45,704 nt of DNA from Asterionellopsis glacialis (Eukaryota > Bacillariophyta > Plagiogrammaphyceae > Rhaphoneidales > Asterionellopsidaceae), in assembly GCA_014885115.2 (NCBI GenBank), contig WKLE02001411.1:1-45704 (forward strand). The letters run 5' to 3'. The position numbers and the translations under genes are program-made. The first letter of the stretch is position 1. Each line of letters begins with the position of its first letter. The notes below the pieces were generated by a model. The model saw only the letters and a list, made by a program, of their open reading frames with translations. It ran no database searches and was not told the origin of the DNA. Shown here in pieces: positions 20,973 to 29,735 of this stretch.

Positions 20973-20996
20973 GAATTATAAAAATTACTTGAGAAG

Positions 20997-21392
20997 ATGT
21001 CATCTTCAAATGACGACAAGGACGTCAAGTTCGAGAAGAAATTCAAGCAAGAACAACAAGACGATGCATCAGGCTTCAAGAAGAAAAGAGATAAAAAAGG
21101 ATTCAAAAAATCCAACAATCCAACAAGGCAATCAAAGTTCGAAGGAGACTGTGAAGATTTGGCCGGACACATTTATGAATGTTCCAACATCAAGCAAGCA
21201 GATATATTCATAGCCACAACAAAAAAGATCGCAATACACGTGAGTCAAAAGTACACGTACGGCAGCGATATCAAGAAGGCAGTGGAACAACTGAAGATAC
21301 CCACACTTGCAGAACCCGCGGACATACCAGAATTGGCATCTAACGTAAGAAAGCGAATCCTAGAAAAGAAAATAGACGAGTTCGTAAAATGA
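20997..21392 (+). CDS. Copia Gag N-terminal segment ending at in-frame TGA
   Basis: 131 codons from the ATG at 20997, 24 nt after the 5' LTR. The product is Lys/Asp/Glu-rich (KKRDKKGFKKSNNP) and then helical. It stops at TGA 21390-21392, but the same reading frame continues without any other interruption to 25952 and resumes Gag-like sequence immediately (LEENVKKLYLLVWGQCSDAM). The stop therefore lies inside Gag, not at a Gag/Pol boundary. Either the copy carries an inactivating point change (a CGA-to-TGA transition is the simplest) or the TGA is read through. Confidence 0.7.
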   Translation: MSSSNDDKDVKFEKKFKQEQQDDASGFKKKRDKKGFKKSNNPTRQSKFEGDCEDLAGHIYECSNIKQADIFIATTKKIAIHVSQKYTYGSDIKKAVEQLKIPTLAEPADIPELASNVRKRILEKKIDEFVK

Positions 21393-24300
21393 GAATTGTC
21401 ATTGGAAGAAAATGTGAAGAAACTCTACTTGCTAGTATGGGGACAATGCTCAGACGCGATGAAGTCGAAGATAGAAGCCCTTGACGATTATGAAATGTTC
21501 TCCGCCGATGATGACGGAGTGGAGCTACTCAAGGCCATAAAAGGGATTGCATTTAACTTTGAGAGTCAGAAGTACATGCCCCATGCCTTGCACGAGGCAA
21601 AACGGAGATTCTACACACAACATCAAGGGAAGTTTACTACGTCTCAACAATACCTGGAACAATTCCAAAACTCGGTCGACGTCATCAAGCACTGTGGCGG
21701 GAGCATAGGACAAGAGCCCAAAATTATAAAACAGATGTGTGAAGAACTCAACATCAATGAAACTGACGCCACCGACGAAGAAACCAAGAGAGTCAAGGAG
21801 ATGGCTCAGGAGAGATACCTCGCGACAGCATTCATCCTTGGAGCTGACAGGAATAGATACGGTAGGCTAATTGAGAATCTTGAGAACAACTTTGTACAAG
21901 GACAAAACCATTATCCAAAAAACCTCAACAGCGCATACAACATATTAACAAACTGGAAACAAGACCCCAAGAACATCATGAGAATTATGGGACCGGCTAA
22001 CGACGGAGTGGCATTCGCCAACATTAACCAAGATAAACAAGATGACACGGAAGAGCAAGACGGAGTTGCACTAAACAACAACGGCGCCAGCAAGAAGACT
22101 GTAACCTGTCACAGATGTGGAGCTAAGGGTCATTATGCCAACCAGTGCACAGCCCAAACCCACACTGAGACAGGAGTGCAGTTGCTGATGAATGCCTTGG
22201 AACAAGGAGAGTTCGACGAAGGTGATTGCATTGGTTTCCAATTCCTCATAAGCAACTCAAGCGAGGAAGAAATACCACCACAAGTAGGGGACTACAGGAG
22301 TGTGCTTTGCAAAATCGATCAGACCGGGAAGGTCCCGAAGACCTGGATGTTACTCGACAGTCAGTCGACTGTCGACATAGTTTACAATCCAAGCATATTA
22401 ACCAACATCCGCGAAAGCAAGTCAACCATGAAGATACACTGTAATGCAGGTCAGGCAGAGACCAACATGATTGGTGACTTACCGGGATACGGCACCGTCT
22501 GGTATCACCCCGATGGTATAGCCAATATTTTATCATTGGCAAAGGTAAAAGAAAAGTTTCACGTTACATACGACAGCACGAATGGGAACGCATTCGTTGT
22601 TCACAAAGATGACGGCAGTGTACGAAGGTTCAAACAATCCTCGCGTGGTCTATATTATCTTGATATGCGGAAGGCAATCGAAAGGAACCCAGTCGAAACA
22701 GTCCTAATTAATACTGTAGATGAAATTAAATCTAAATATACCAATCGCGACTACTCACAAGCCGTAAAAGCCCGTCGCCTTCAGCGCATTATCGGTCGAC
22801 CCAGTCTTCAGCATTACACCACCATAGTTAACCACAACCAATTGAAGAACTGCCCAATTAATGCTGCAGATATCCGTGCAGCCGAAGACATCTTTGGTAA
22901 AGATGTGGGCATTATCAAAGGAAAACAAACTCGAACCAAGGTCTCCCATGTCAAACTACAGAACATGGCTGTGCCATACCCAATCCTCAAACTCTACAAG
23001 AATATCACTATCGAAGCAGACATCATGTACGTTAATGGCATAGCATTTTTTGTTACCATATCTCGGAAGCTTCATTTTTGTACAGCAGAAATGCTGCAGA
23101 ACAGGAAGAGCAAAACCATCACCAATGCTGTCACTCAGGTCAAATCACTCTATAACTCACGTGGTTTCGCCATCACCGACATAGCGATGGATGGTGAGTT
23201 TGAACCCCTGTCTGGTGAATTAGCTGAACTTGAGATGCAGTTCAACCCCTGCGCCCGAGACGAACACGTACCAGCCATCGAACGGCAGATCAGAACTATC
23301 AAGGAACGCACGAGATGTATATTCAATACACTTCCCTTCAAGAAACTGCCTAGGCGCATGGTTATAGAAATGGTCTACAATGTGGTCTTCTGGCTCAATG
23401 CCTTTCCACATCGTGATGGGATCTCTGACACCATTAGCCCAAGAACGCTCATGACAGGGAAACAGATAGACTACAACAAACATTGTTCTCTTGAGTTCGG
23501 GGAATATGTGCAGGCCCACGAGGAACACGATAATTCGATGGCGACCCGGGCAACCGGCGCCATTGCCCTTCGACCCTCAGGCAATGATCAAGGCGGTTTT
23601 TATTTCTATAGCCTTAGCACCGGACGTCGTCTCCACCGCAGTGCATGGACACCTCTTAACATGCCAAACGAGGTCATCGACAGGGTGCATACCCTTGCCC
23701 GTAGAGATAATGCATCCAATGGCTTGACGTACGCTGACCGAAATGGCGCACCTCTTTACCCCGACACAGCGGAAGACGACATCAGCAACACCGACTCCGA
23801 CAACGAATCTTATGAACCAACCGACGACCCTCCCGAAGAAGATGATGACGCTCTCCAAGAACACCTCGATCCTGATGATGCCTATCTCGCAGGAGTGGAT
23901 GACCAAAATGAACAAGAAGAACAAGACATCGAAGAACAGGACATCCCAGGAGTGGACGAGCAAGAACAAGACATCCCAGGAGTGGACGAGCAAGAACAAG
24001 ATATTACAGAAGCTGAAGAAGCTGAAGAAAATCACAATGAAGAACAAGAACCTGACGAACATATCAATCAGAACCAAGCACCTAGAGATGATGAAAATCA
24101 CGAAGAAGAGCATGAAAAACATGAAGGTGAACATCACAACGAATACAATCCTGAAGAAGCCCAGGAAGCCACGAATAAGGAGGCAGAAGAAAACATTCAG
24201 CAAGATGACGATATAGCCACCACCATCAACGAGGCCAACATCAGAACAATGAACGAAAAATACGGTGAACGGACGGAAAGATACAACCTAAGGCCAAGGA

Positions 24301-25952
24301 GACCCCGTGACTACGCGCATCTACATGCGACCCTTGAATCCATTGTAATGACACAAATGTCAGCAAAGCAAGGACTAAAAAAATTTGGAAAGCGAGGTGT
24401 AACAGCTATCATGAAAGAGCTCAAGCAGCTACACACTCGGAAAGTAGCAGTGCCCCAAAATGCTAAGAAGTTGACAAGGGAAGAAAGAAAAGCAGCCCTG
24501 AAATATCTAATGTTCCTGAAGGAGAAACGTTGTGGAACAATCAAAGCAAGAGGATGCGCAGACGGAAGAAAGCAACGCGAAACTATATCGAAGGAAGAGG
24601 CTAGTGCACCAACCGTATGTATCGAATCCGTCATGATAACCAGTGTGATCGATGCCATGGAAGGGCGGGACGTTGCAACAGTTGATATCCCTGGAGCATT
24701 CATGCAGGCGGACCAGGATGAGTTGGTCCACATGAAACTGGAAGGGGAAATGGCCGAACTGTATGCTAAGCTTGATCCAAAACTATATAGGAAGTACATC
24801 CAAGTTGAGAAAGGAAAATCAGTATTATATGTAGAGCTTAAGAAAGCACTGTACGGGACCTTAAGGGCAGCACTCTTATTTTGGAAGAAACTGTCCTCGA
24901 AACTCAAGAGTTGGGGTTTCGTCACCAATCCTTATGACTGGTGCGTTGCCAACAAAGATGTCAATGGCGAACAATGCACAATAGTCTGGCACGTGGATGA
25001 CTTAAAAATATCTCACAAGGATCCAAAGGTGGTGACTCAAATCATATCCCTGCTTGATGCAGAATTTGCCACATCAGAATCACCGCTAACCAAACGTAGA
25101 GGCAAGATACATGACTATTTAGGCATGGTGCTGGATTTCTCAAAACCAGGAAAAGTGATGGTTTCCATGATCGAATACATAAAAAAGCTACTGAAAGAGG
25201 TACCACCTGACATGGATGGAGAGGTGACCACTCCCGCAGCTAATCATCTCTTCGAGGTAAACACGAAGAATCCAGAACTACTTGATGAAGAGACGGCGGA
25301 ACTGTTCCACCACTACACTGCCAAATTATTGTTCCTAAGTAAACGTGCTAGGCCAGACATACAAACGGCTGTGTCATTCCTATGCACCAGGGTGAAGAAA
25401 CCAGATACAGACGACTACAAGAAACTATCTCGAGTCATCAAATATCTACGAGCCACCATTGAGATGCCTCTCACACTGGAGGCAGACAACATGAATATCA
25501 TTAAATGGTGGGTGGACGCATCACATGCGGTCCATCCTGACATGAGGAGCCACACTGGGGCCATTATGACACTAGGAAAAGGAGCAGTATATGCAACATC
25601 CACACGTCAAAAATTGAATACCAAAAGCGCAACAGAAAGTGAACTAGTAGGAGTGGACGATATTATGGGCCAAGCTCTCTGGTCACAATATTTCATTGAA
25701 GCACAAGGATACCATGTAAATGAGTCCTTAATTTATCAAGACAACCAAAGTGCAATCCTATTAGAAAAGAACGGATGCGGATCAAGCAGCAAACGGACCC
25801 GGCATATCAATATCAGATACTTCTTTGTAACAGATCGGATCAATTCCAAGGAAGTGAAAGTTGAATACTGTCCCACCAAAGAAATGACAGGCGATTTTTT
25901 ACCAAACCTTTACAAGGCAGTCCATTTAAAAAGTTCCGTGACGAAATACTAA
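21393..25952 (+). CDS. Copia Gag-Pol polyprotein (remainder after in-frame TGA)
   Basis: One uninterrupted frame of about 1520 codons. It encodes the Gag core (LLVWGQCSDAM onward); a zinc knuckle CHRCGAKGHYANQC (22107-22148); protease with LLDSQST, Asp at 22356, a variant of the usual DSGA/T; a Gag-pre-integrase-like region (RGLYYLD); and an integrase core with D (23019), D (23190) and E (23280), in HVPAIERQIRTIKER. A long Glu/Asp/Gln-rich linker follows, containing an exact 30-bp tandem duplication (23941-24000). The RVT_2 reverse transcriptase carries VDIPGAFMQAD (Asp 24684) and WHVDDLKIS (24987-25010). RNase H has WWVDASHAVH, TKSATESELVG and QDNQSAILLE, then the C-terminal EYCPTKEMTGDFLPNL. 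All enzymatic domains look intact. Besides the upstream TGA no break is seen. Confidence 0.93.
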   Translation, partial: ELSLEENVKKLYLLVWGQCSDAMKSKIEALDDYEMFSADDDGVELLKAIKGIAFNFESQKYMPHALHEAKRRFYTQHQGKFTTSQQYLEQFQNSVDVIKHCGGSIGQEPKIIKQMCEELNINETDATDEETKRVKEMAQERYLATAFILGADRNRYGRLIENLENNFVQGQNHYPKNLNSAYNILTNWKQDPKNIMRIMGPANDGVAFANINQDKQDDTEEQDGVALNNNGASKKTVTCHRCGAKGHYANQCTAQTHTETGVQLLMNALEQGEFDEGDCIGFQFLISNSSEEEIPPQVGDYRSVLCKIDQTGKVPKTWMLLDSQSTVDIVYNPSILTNIRESKSTMKIHCNAGQAETNMIGDLPGYGTVWYHPDGIANILSLAKVKEKFHVTYDSTNGNAFVVHKDDGSVRRFKQSSRGLYYLDMRKAIERNPVETVLINTVDEIKSKYTNRDYSQAVKARRLQRIIGRPSLQHYTTIVNHNQLKNCPINAADIRAAEDIFGKDVGIIKGKQTRTKVSHVKLQNMAVPYPILKLYKNITIEADIMYVNGIAFFVTISRKLHFCTAEMLQNRKSKTITNAVTQVKSLYNSRGFAITDIAMDGEFEPLSGELAELEMQFNPCARDEHVPAIERQIRTIKERTRCIFNTLPFKKLPRRMVIEMVYNVVFWLNAFPHRDGISDTISPRTLMTGKQIDYNKHCSLEFGEYVQAHEEHDNSMATRATGAIALRPSGNDQGGFYFYSLSTGRRLHRSAWTPLNMPNEVIDRVHTLARRDNASNGLTYADRNGAPLYPDTAEDDISNTDSDNESYEPTDDPPEEDDDALQEHLDPDDAYLAGVDDQNEQEEQDIEEQDIPGVDEQEQDIPGVDEQEQDITEAEEAEENHNEEQEPDEHINQNQAPRDDENHEEEHEKHEGEHHNEYNPEEAQEATNKEAEENIQQDDDIATTINEANIRTMNEKYGERTERYNLRPRRPRDYAHLHATLESIVMTQMSAKQGLKKFGKRGVTAIMKELKQLHTRKVAVPQNAKKLTREERKAALKYLMFLKEKRCGTIKARGCADGRKQRETISKEEASAPTVCIESVMITSVIDAMEGRDVATVDIPGAFMQADQDELVHMKLEGEMAELYAKLDPKLYRKYIQVEKGKSVLYVELKKALYGTLRAALLFWKKLSSKLKSWGFVTNPYDWCVANKDVNGEQCTIVWHVDDLKISHKDPKVVTQIISLLDAEFATSESPLTKRRGKIHDYLGMVLDFSKPGKVMVSMIEYIKKLLKEVPPDMDGEVTTPAANHLFEVNTKNPELLDEETAELFHHYTAKLLFLSKRARPDIQTAVSFLCTRVKKPDTDDYKKLSRVIKYLRATIEMPLTLEADNMNIIKWWVDASHAVHPDMRSHTGAIMTLGKGAVYATSTRQKLNTKSATESELVGVDDIMGQALWSQYFIEAQGYHVNESLIYQDNQSAILLEKNGCGSSSKRTRHINIRYFFVTDRINSKEVKVEYCPTKEMTGDFLPNLYKAVHLKSSVTKY
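23941..24000 (+). repeat. exact 30-bp tandem duplication in the Pol linker
   Basis: Two adjacent identical 30-bp copies encode QDIPGVDEQE twice, in the acidic spacer between integrase and reverse transcriptase. It is in frame and tolerated in a disordered region. Confidence 0.9.
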
Positions 25953-26000
25953 ACTTAGATCCCAATCATGGTATTAAAAACACCCAAGATTGCAGGAGTG

Positions 26001-26314
26001 TGTTGGATAATAAACAAACCAATGGGTTAAAAAAGAAGAATAAGGTTACTTGGGATAATAACCCGTACTCTGTACTGTTGGAAGAAGAGGAAAGTCCTGA
26101 AATGATCGACGTAACATCCGAATCAACACGTCAGATCATAAGCAATGGACGAAATCCGTTGAAAATATCCGCAGAATAGGAGAGATCGTAACCAACTCAT
26201 AATTTTTATAATTCTCTGGTTCAAAACACATTACGACCACTCAATAGAGTCTTCTAGGCCATACCGTTGCTCCATGAGCACGGGAGCCTGTCGTACAACA
26301 TTGTAGTTTCAACA
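26001..26314 (+). repeat. 3' LTR of the Copia element
   Basis: 314 bp, matching the 5' LTR at every base compared by eye, followed by the CCCCA target duplication at 26315-26319. Confidence 0.95.
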
Positions 26315-26319
26315 CCCCA

Positions 26320-26822
26320 GGGGTATCTTTGCTTACAGAATGCTGAAGGACTAGAATGAAACGGGCGGAATGCTCCTGACGACTGACCAGTTGCTCCACT
26401 GATAACCCGACCATTTCATGAATTAATAGGCACGCGCCTTAGTTCAAACAAATGGTTTAACCACTTATCTTGTTACCATTACAGGGAGGCTCTAAGTTGT
26501 CAAGATGTTTAGCTCTGGTATGCTCTCCAACAGTTCGATCTAGGGAACGAAACAAAATCTCAAATGTAGCCCAAATCACACAGCGGTGAGACTTATCATA
26601 TGCAAAATAGTAATTTGGCTCCTTTGTAGAGTTCAACGGGAACCGCGAGAAAAGATGGCAAATTCTTCGGTAGTGAAAAAAGACATTGAAAAATCTTTGT
26701 ATGTAAATTCAAGAATTTAAATGTCATGATGCATGGGTTCTAATAAATACTACGGAATCGATAAATAGATAGAGCGACTCTTTGTGTGAAGGCACGCCTC
26801 CCCATTCAGCGTTGGTATATCC
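26320..26822. other. intergenic region between Copia element and LRR-D 3' end
   Basis: About 500 bp with no gene seen. It was originally contiguous with the LRR-C upstream flank before the Copia insertion. Confidence 0.5.
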
Positions 26823-28958
26823 TTAAAGTGCCAAATCTGGACAGAGTGTGCAACAAGTTGGACTAGGGCAATCAATTTCTCCGCAATCGGCACTAAATCT
26901 CCAAAGATTTTGCCCTCTCAGGTCACAAACAGTATTTGGGACAGGCCCAACTAAATCGTTGTATTCCACAATAAGGTATACTAAATATTGCATTTCTCCA
27001 TACACTTGTGGAATAGTCCCATTGATCTCATTGTATGCAACATTCAGCCCGATAAGATTGGTAAGAAGTCCGAATTCTGTTGGAAGGACTCCACGAAGAT
27101 TATTCCGATACAAATTCAAGTATTGAAGATTTGACAATATGCCAATCTCGCTTGGGATGTTACCTATGATTGCATTTGTATGAAGACTAAGATGTTCAAC
27201 CTTTTCAAGTAAACCCAATTCAGTGGGGATTCTACCATTTGACATAGATGTGTTGTGGATAAAAATGTATTTGCACTCCGTCAACAATCCTATTTCAGTT
27301 GGAATTGTTCCAATCAGTGAATTGTATCCAAGCGATATCATATTTTTAAGATTGCTTAAGAGACCAATTTCGGTAGGAATGGTACCTGTTAACTGATTGT
27401 ATCCAAGCAAAAGAGTACTTATTCCGGTCAGAAGACCAATTTCAGTAGGGATTGTTTCACTCAGTAAGTTGTAATAAAGGTTGAGATAGGCCAGGGAACC
27501 TTGAAGACAAAGCTCAGACGGAATAGAACCTGTAAGCGTGTTATACTCCAATACAAGGTTTGTAAGTTTTTGACCTTTCATCAACCCAATTTCCTTTGGA
27601 ATTGTGCCTATTAGTTTGTTATAACTAAATTGAATCAACTGAGCAGACGATAGCATTCCGACCTCTGTGGGTATGGGACCAGTAAGAGAGTTGTTTCTAA
27701 AATCCAAGTCAACAAGTTTCGTCAGGAAACCTACTTGTTTTGGCAAAGTTCCAGTAATATGGTTGTTTTGAAAATCGATGACGGTTAAAGAGCCAGAGAG
27801 GAGCCCTAGTTCTAAGGGAACAGTCCCCACAAGGTTGTTTTCGATCAAATTCAACTTTGAAATAAGTTTTCCATCCTCACAAGGATCCACCAGCATTTTC
27901 CATACACATTCATGGTTATTGCCAAGCCATCCAGATGAGTCTGTCCAATTCATGCCGTTTGTACTATGATATAAGGTCGCAAGAACCCATCGTTGAATTT
28001 TTCTGTCAACCGGATATGATTTATTGGCATCGTCTTCCATAAGCCACCTCATTGCTACATACTGAGGAGAAGATCCGTTAAATAGGGCTTCTGTAGAACT
28101 CGGAGAAACCGAAGAGAGAAATTCTCTCATAAAATCAATCTCATCAGTAGGCGCCAATGTTTCAGATGGCGATGGTGTCGGAGACTCTTCACCTCCACCA
28201 CCATTACTTCCTGATTGCACTTGCCAAGCAATGATGGCACTAGCTACAATCAAGATCAGTGCAACACAAAGTAGCACCTTCCACGAAGACCTCTTTGTCT
28301 TTCGTTCTTCACTTTCGTTCACAAGAATGGCTTCGGGTAATTTGGGAACGTTGTTTGTGGATGTATTTCCTGTCACATTGTTTGCATCATCCGTAGCTCT
28401 TCCAGGGAAGTTGAGCCACGAAAAAGGACCATTCACTCTTATAGCTCCAGGTTGCATTGCCATACCTGGGGACTCTTCGTCTTCTTCGTTGTCGTTAATC
28501 GTAATTAAGGCAGGGCGACGGTTTTTCTTTTTTTTATCCGTTTCCATGGTGGTTGTGCGACTACCTGGTTTAATCTGAGCTTGTGTTGCAGATATTGTGC
28601 TTAAAATTTGTTGCTCATCTTCTTCGTTATCATTAATCGTAATTAATGCTGGGCATCGATTTTTCTTTTTTTCGTCCGTTTCAATGGTGGTTGCGCGACT
28701 ACCTGGTTTAACCTGGGCTTGCGTTGCAGATATTGTGCTTAAAGTTTGTTGCTCATCTTCTTCGTTATCGTGAATCGTAATTAAGGCTAGTCGACGTTTT
28801 TTCTTTTTTTCATCTATTTCCATAGTGGTGGTGCGAGTGTTCTCCTCCTCTTCCTGACCACGGTGACAAGGTGGACTAAGTCTACGCCGACTCGGTGTGG
28901 AAGGCAATTCATCCAAACCTGAAGAATGTTTTCTGAACAATTCTTGGGAAGGATTCAT
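26823..28958 (-). CDS. LRR-D: single-pass LRR membrane protein
   Basis: An intronless 711-aa protein starting at the ATG at 28958. The short cytosolic part carries the family motif HSSGLDELPSTP, then two full and one partial copy of a 46-aa unit (TTTMEID...KKKK...ALITI.DNEEDEQQ...KPGSR), MQPGAIRVNGP and LPEAILVNE. The membrane helix is at about 223-246 (ending AWQVQSG). It continues with an N-cap (ATLYHSTNGMNWT, ECVW, CED), 13 LRR cores from about 363 with NxLxGxIPxEIGLL consensus, and the Cys-rich end (ADCGEIDC...CCTLC). It is the most diverged of the four at its N-terminus. The LITI.DNEEDE module that is single in A and C is amplified here. Confidence 0.87.
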   Translation of the reverse strand: MNPSQELFRKHSSGLDELPSTPSRRRLSPPCHRGQEEEENTRTTTMEIDEKKKKRRLALITIHDNEEDEQQTLSTISATQAQVKPGSRATTIETDEKKKNRCPALITINDNEEDEQQILSTISATQAQIKPGSRTTTMETDKKKKNRRPALITINDNEEDEESPGMAMQPGAIRVNGPFSWLNFPGRATDDANNVTGNTSTNNVPKLPEAILVNESEERKTKRSSWKVLLCVALILIVASAIIAWQVQSGSNGGGGEESPTPSPSETLAPTDEIDFMREFLSSVSPSSTEALFNGSSPQYVAMRWLMEDDANKSYPVDRKIQRWVLATLYHSTNGMNWTDSSGWLGNNHECVWKMLVDPCEDGKLISKLNLIENNLVGTVPLELGLLSGSLTVIDFQNNHITGTLPKQVGFLTKLVDLDFRNNSLTGPIPTEVGMLSSAQLIQFSYNKLIGTIPKEIGLMKGQKLTNLVLEYNTLTGSIPSELCLQGSLAYLNLYYNLLSETIPTEIGLLTGISTLLLGYNQLTGTIPTEIGLLSNLKNMISLGYNSLIGTIPTEIGLLTECKYIFIHNTSMSNGRIPTELGLLEKVEHLSLHTNAIIGNIPSEIGILSNLQYLNLYRNNLRGVLPTEFGLLTNLIGLNVAYNEINGTIPQVYGEMQYLVYLIVEYNDLVGPVPNTVCDLRGQNLWRFSADCGEIDCPSPTCCTLCPDLAL
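28460..28832 (-). repeat. 138-bp (46-aa) in-frame tandem repeat, 2.7 copies, in LRR-D
   Basis: Copies are about 28695-28832, 28557-28694 and a partial one ending near 28460. Each unit encodes the Lys-rich run and the ALITI.DNEEDE acidic motif. Direct DNA similarity is high, suggesting recent expansion. Confidence 0.85.
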
Positions 28959-29085
28959 CTCTTACTATTTTGTGTTTTAAATCTTGTAGACGCTTTTTTA
29001 AAGAAGTTGACTTTGGACAATTTGACTTTTTCTTTCAATAATAAAGCTTTCACTCTCTCACAAACTTTATCAAGTTCTTCGTTGA

Positions 29086-29125
<40 letters not shown>

Positions 29126-29513
29126 AAGAATTTATGCATGCAGCAATATTGTCTACGTGTAAATGTGTTTGTTTCGCAAAGAACAGATACGCGTCGGCTT
29201 CTCATTTTTTTATGAAGGCAGGTTGTCCGTATGGTAAGATGATGTTCGGGTTCGCAAAGCCAGCCGGGGTGCCGCGAGAATCTCAGTCCCGTGTCGCTCT
29301 CTAGCCAAATCATTTCCACTCCCCGAATATCGTGACACAGATTTTTATGATTCCAAAAAAATGTATTTGGGAGTGTCAACACCGAATTTCCGACACGCAA
29401 TCCACTGGAGTGAGTCAAATAAACTCTAACCACACCATCTGCTTTTTTAAAAAAATATCTGGATAAATCTGCCAAAGCAGACTATCTAAAATCAGAAGTC
29501 AAAACAGAAAAAT
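28959..29513. other. LRR-D upstream region with CT microsatellite
   Basis: About 550 bp. It contains a pure CT run (next entry). A 117-codon minus-strand frame at 29122-29475 has no recognisable domain and no family support, so it is not called. Confidence 0.5.
29089..29123. repeat. (CT)17 dinucleotide microsatellite
   Basis: An uninterrupted 35-base CT run about 130 bp upstream of the LRR-D ATG; it reads as (GA)n on the LRR-D coding strand, within its promoter or 5' UTR. Confidence 0.95.
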
Positions 29514-29735
29514 TGTTACAAAATTTAGTTAGTTCTAGAATTGTCTGCGTATCTCCAATATACTCAAATAACGTAATAGGATCTACTAATAATATTAAAT
29601 GTATACAACCTAAGATTCAATTGAGAATATGGGATAAAATATGGATTATCCAATGTTCAGATGAATATCCTAAAGATACTTTTCAATCTGGACAGAATGT
29701 TTGATTACAACTGAATCAGACTCAAGCTAACCGAT
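29514..29735 (-). repeat. 3' LTR (left copy, partial) of the decayed Copia relic
   Basis: Shares long stretches with 32255-32480, for example AATAGGATCTACTAATAATA and AAGATTCAATTGAGAATATG. The inner end is indistinct, consistent with loss of adjacent internal sequence. Confidence 0.6.

Larger units (their letters stand above)
20659..26314 (+). mobile_element. complete Ty1/Copia LTR retrotransposon with CCCCA target duplication
   Basis: A 5656-bp element bounded by 314-bp direct LTRs that begin TGTTGG and end TTCAACA. The target duplication CCCCA is at 20654-20658 and 26315-26319. By eye the two LTRs are identical, implying a recent insertion. The internal order Gag, protease, integrase, reverse transcriptase, RNase H is that of Copia. 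The leader between the LTR and the Gag ATG is only 24 nt. There is no TGG-starting tRNA primer site after the LTR. The last bases before the 3' LTR (GCAGGAGTG) are a weak polypurine tract. It resembles diatom CoDi-type Copia elements in its signature residues (inference). Confidence 0.95.

Noticed and set aside
23577..24203. 208-codon very hydrophobic minus-strand frame that looks like a membrane protein
   Set aside because: It is the complement of the Glu/Asp/Gln-rich linker of the Copia polyprotein (GAA/GAC read as TTC/GTC).
29122..29475. 117-codon minus-strand frame near the CT repeat
   Set aside because: No domain, odd composition and position in the LRR-D upstream region; not supported as a gene.
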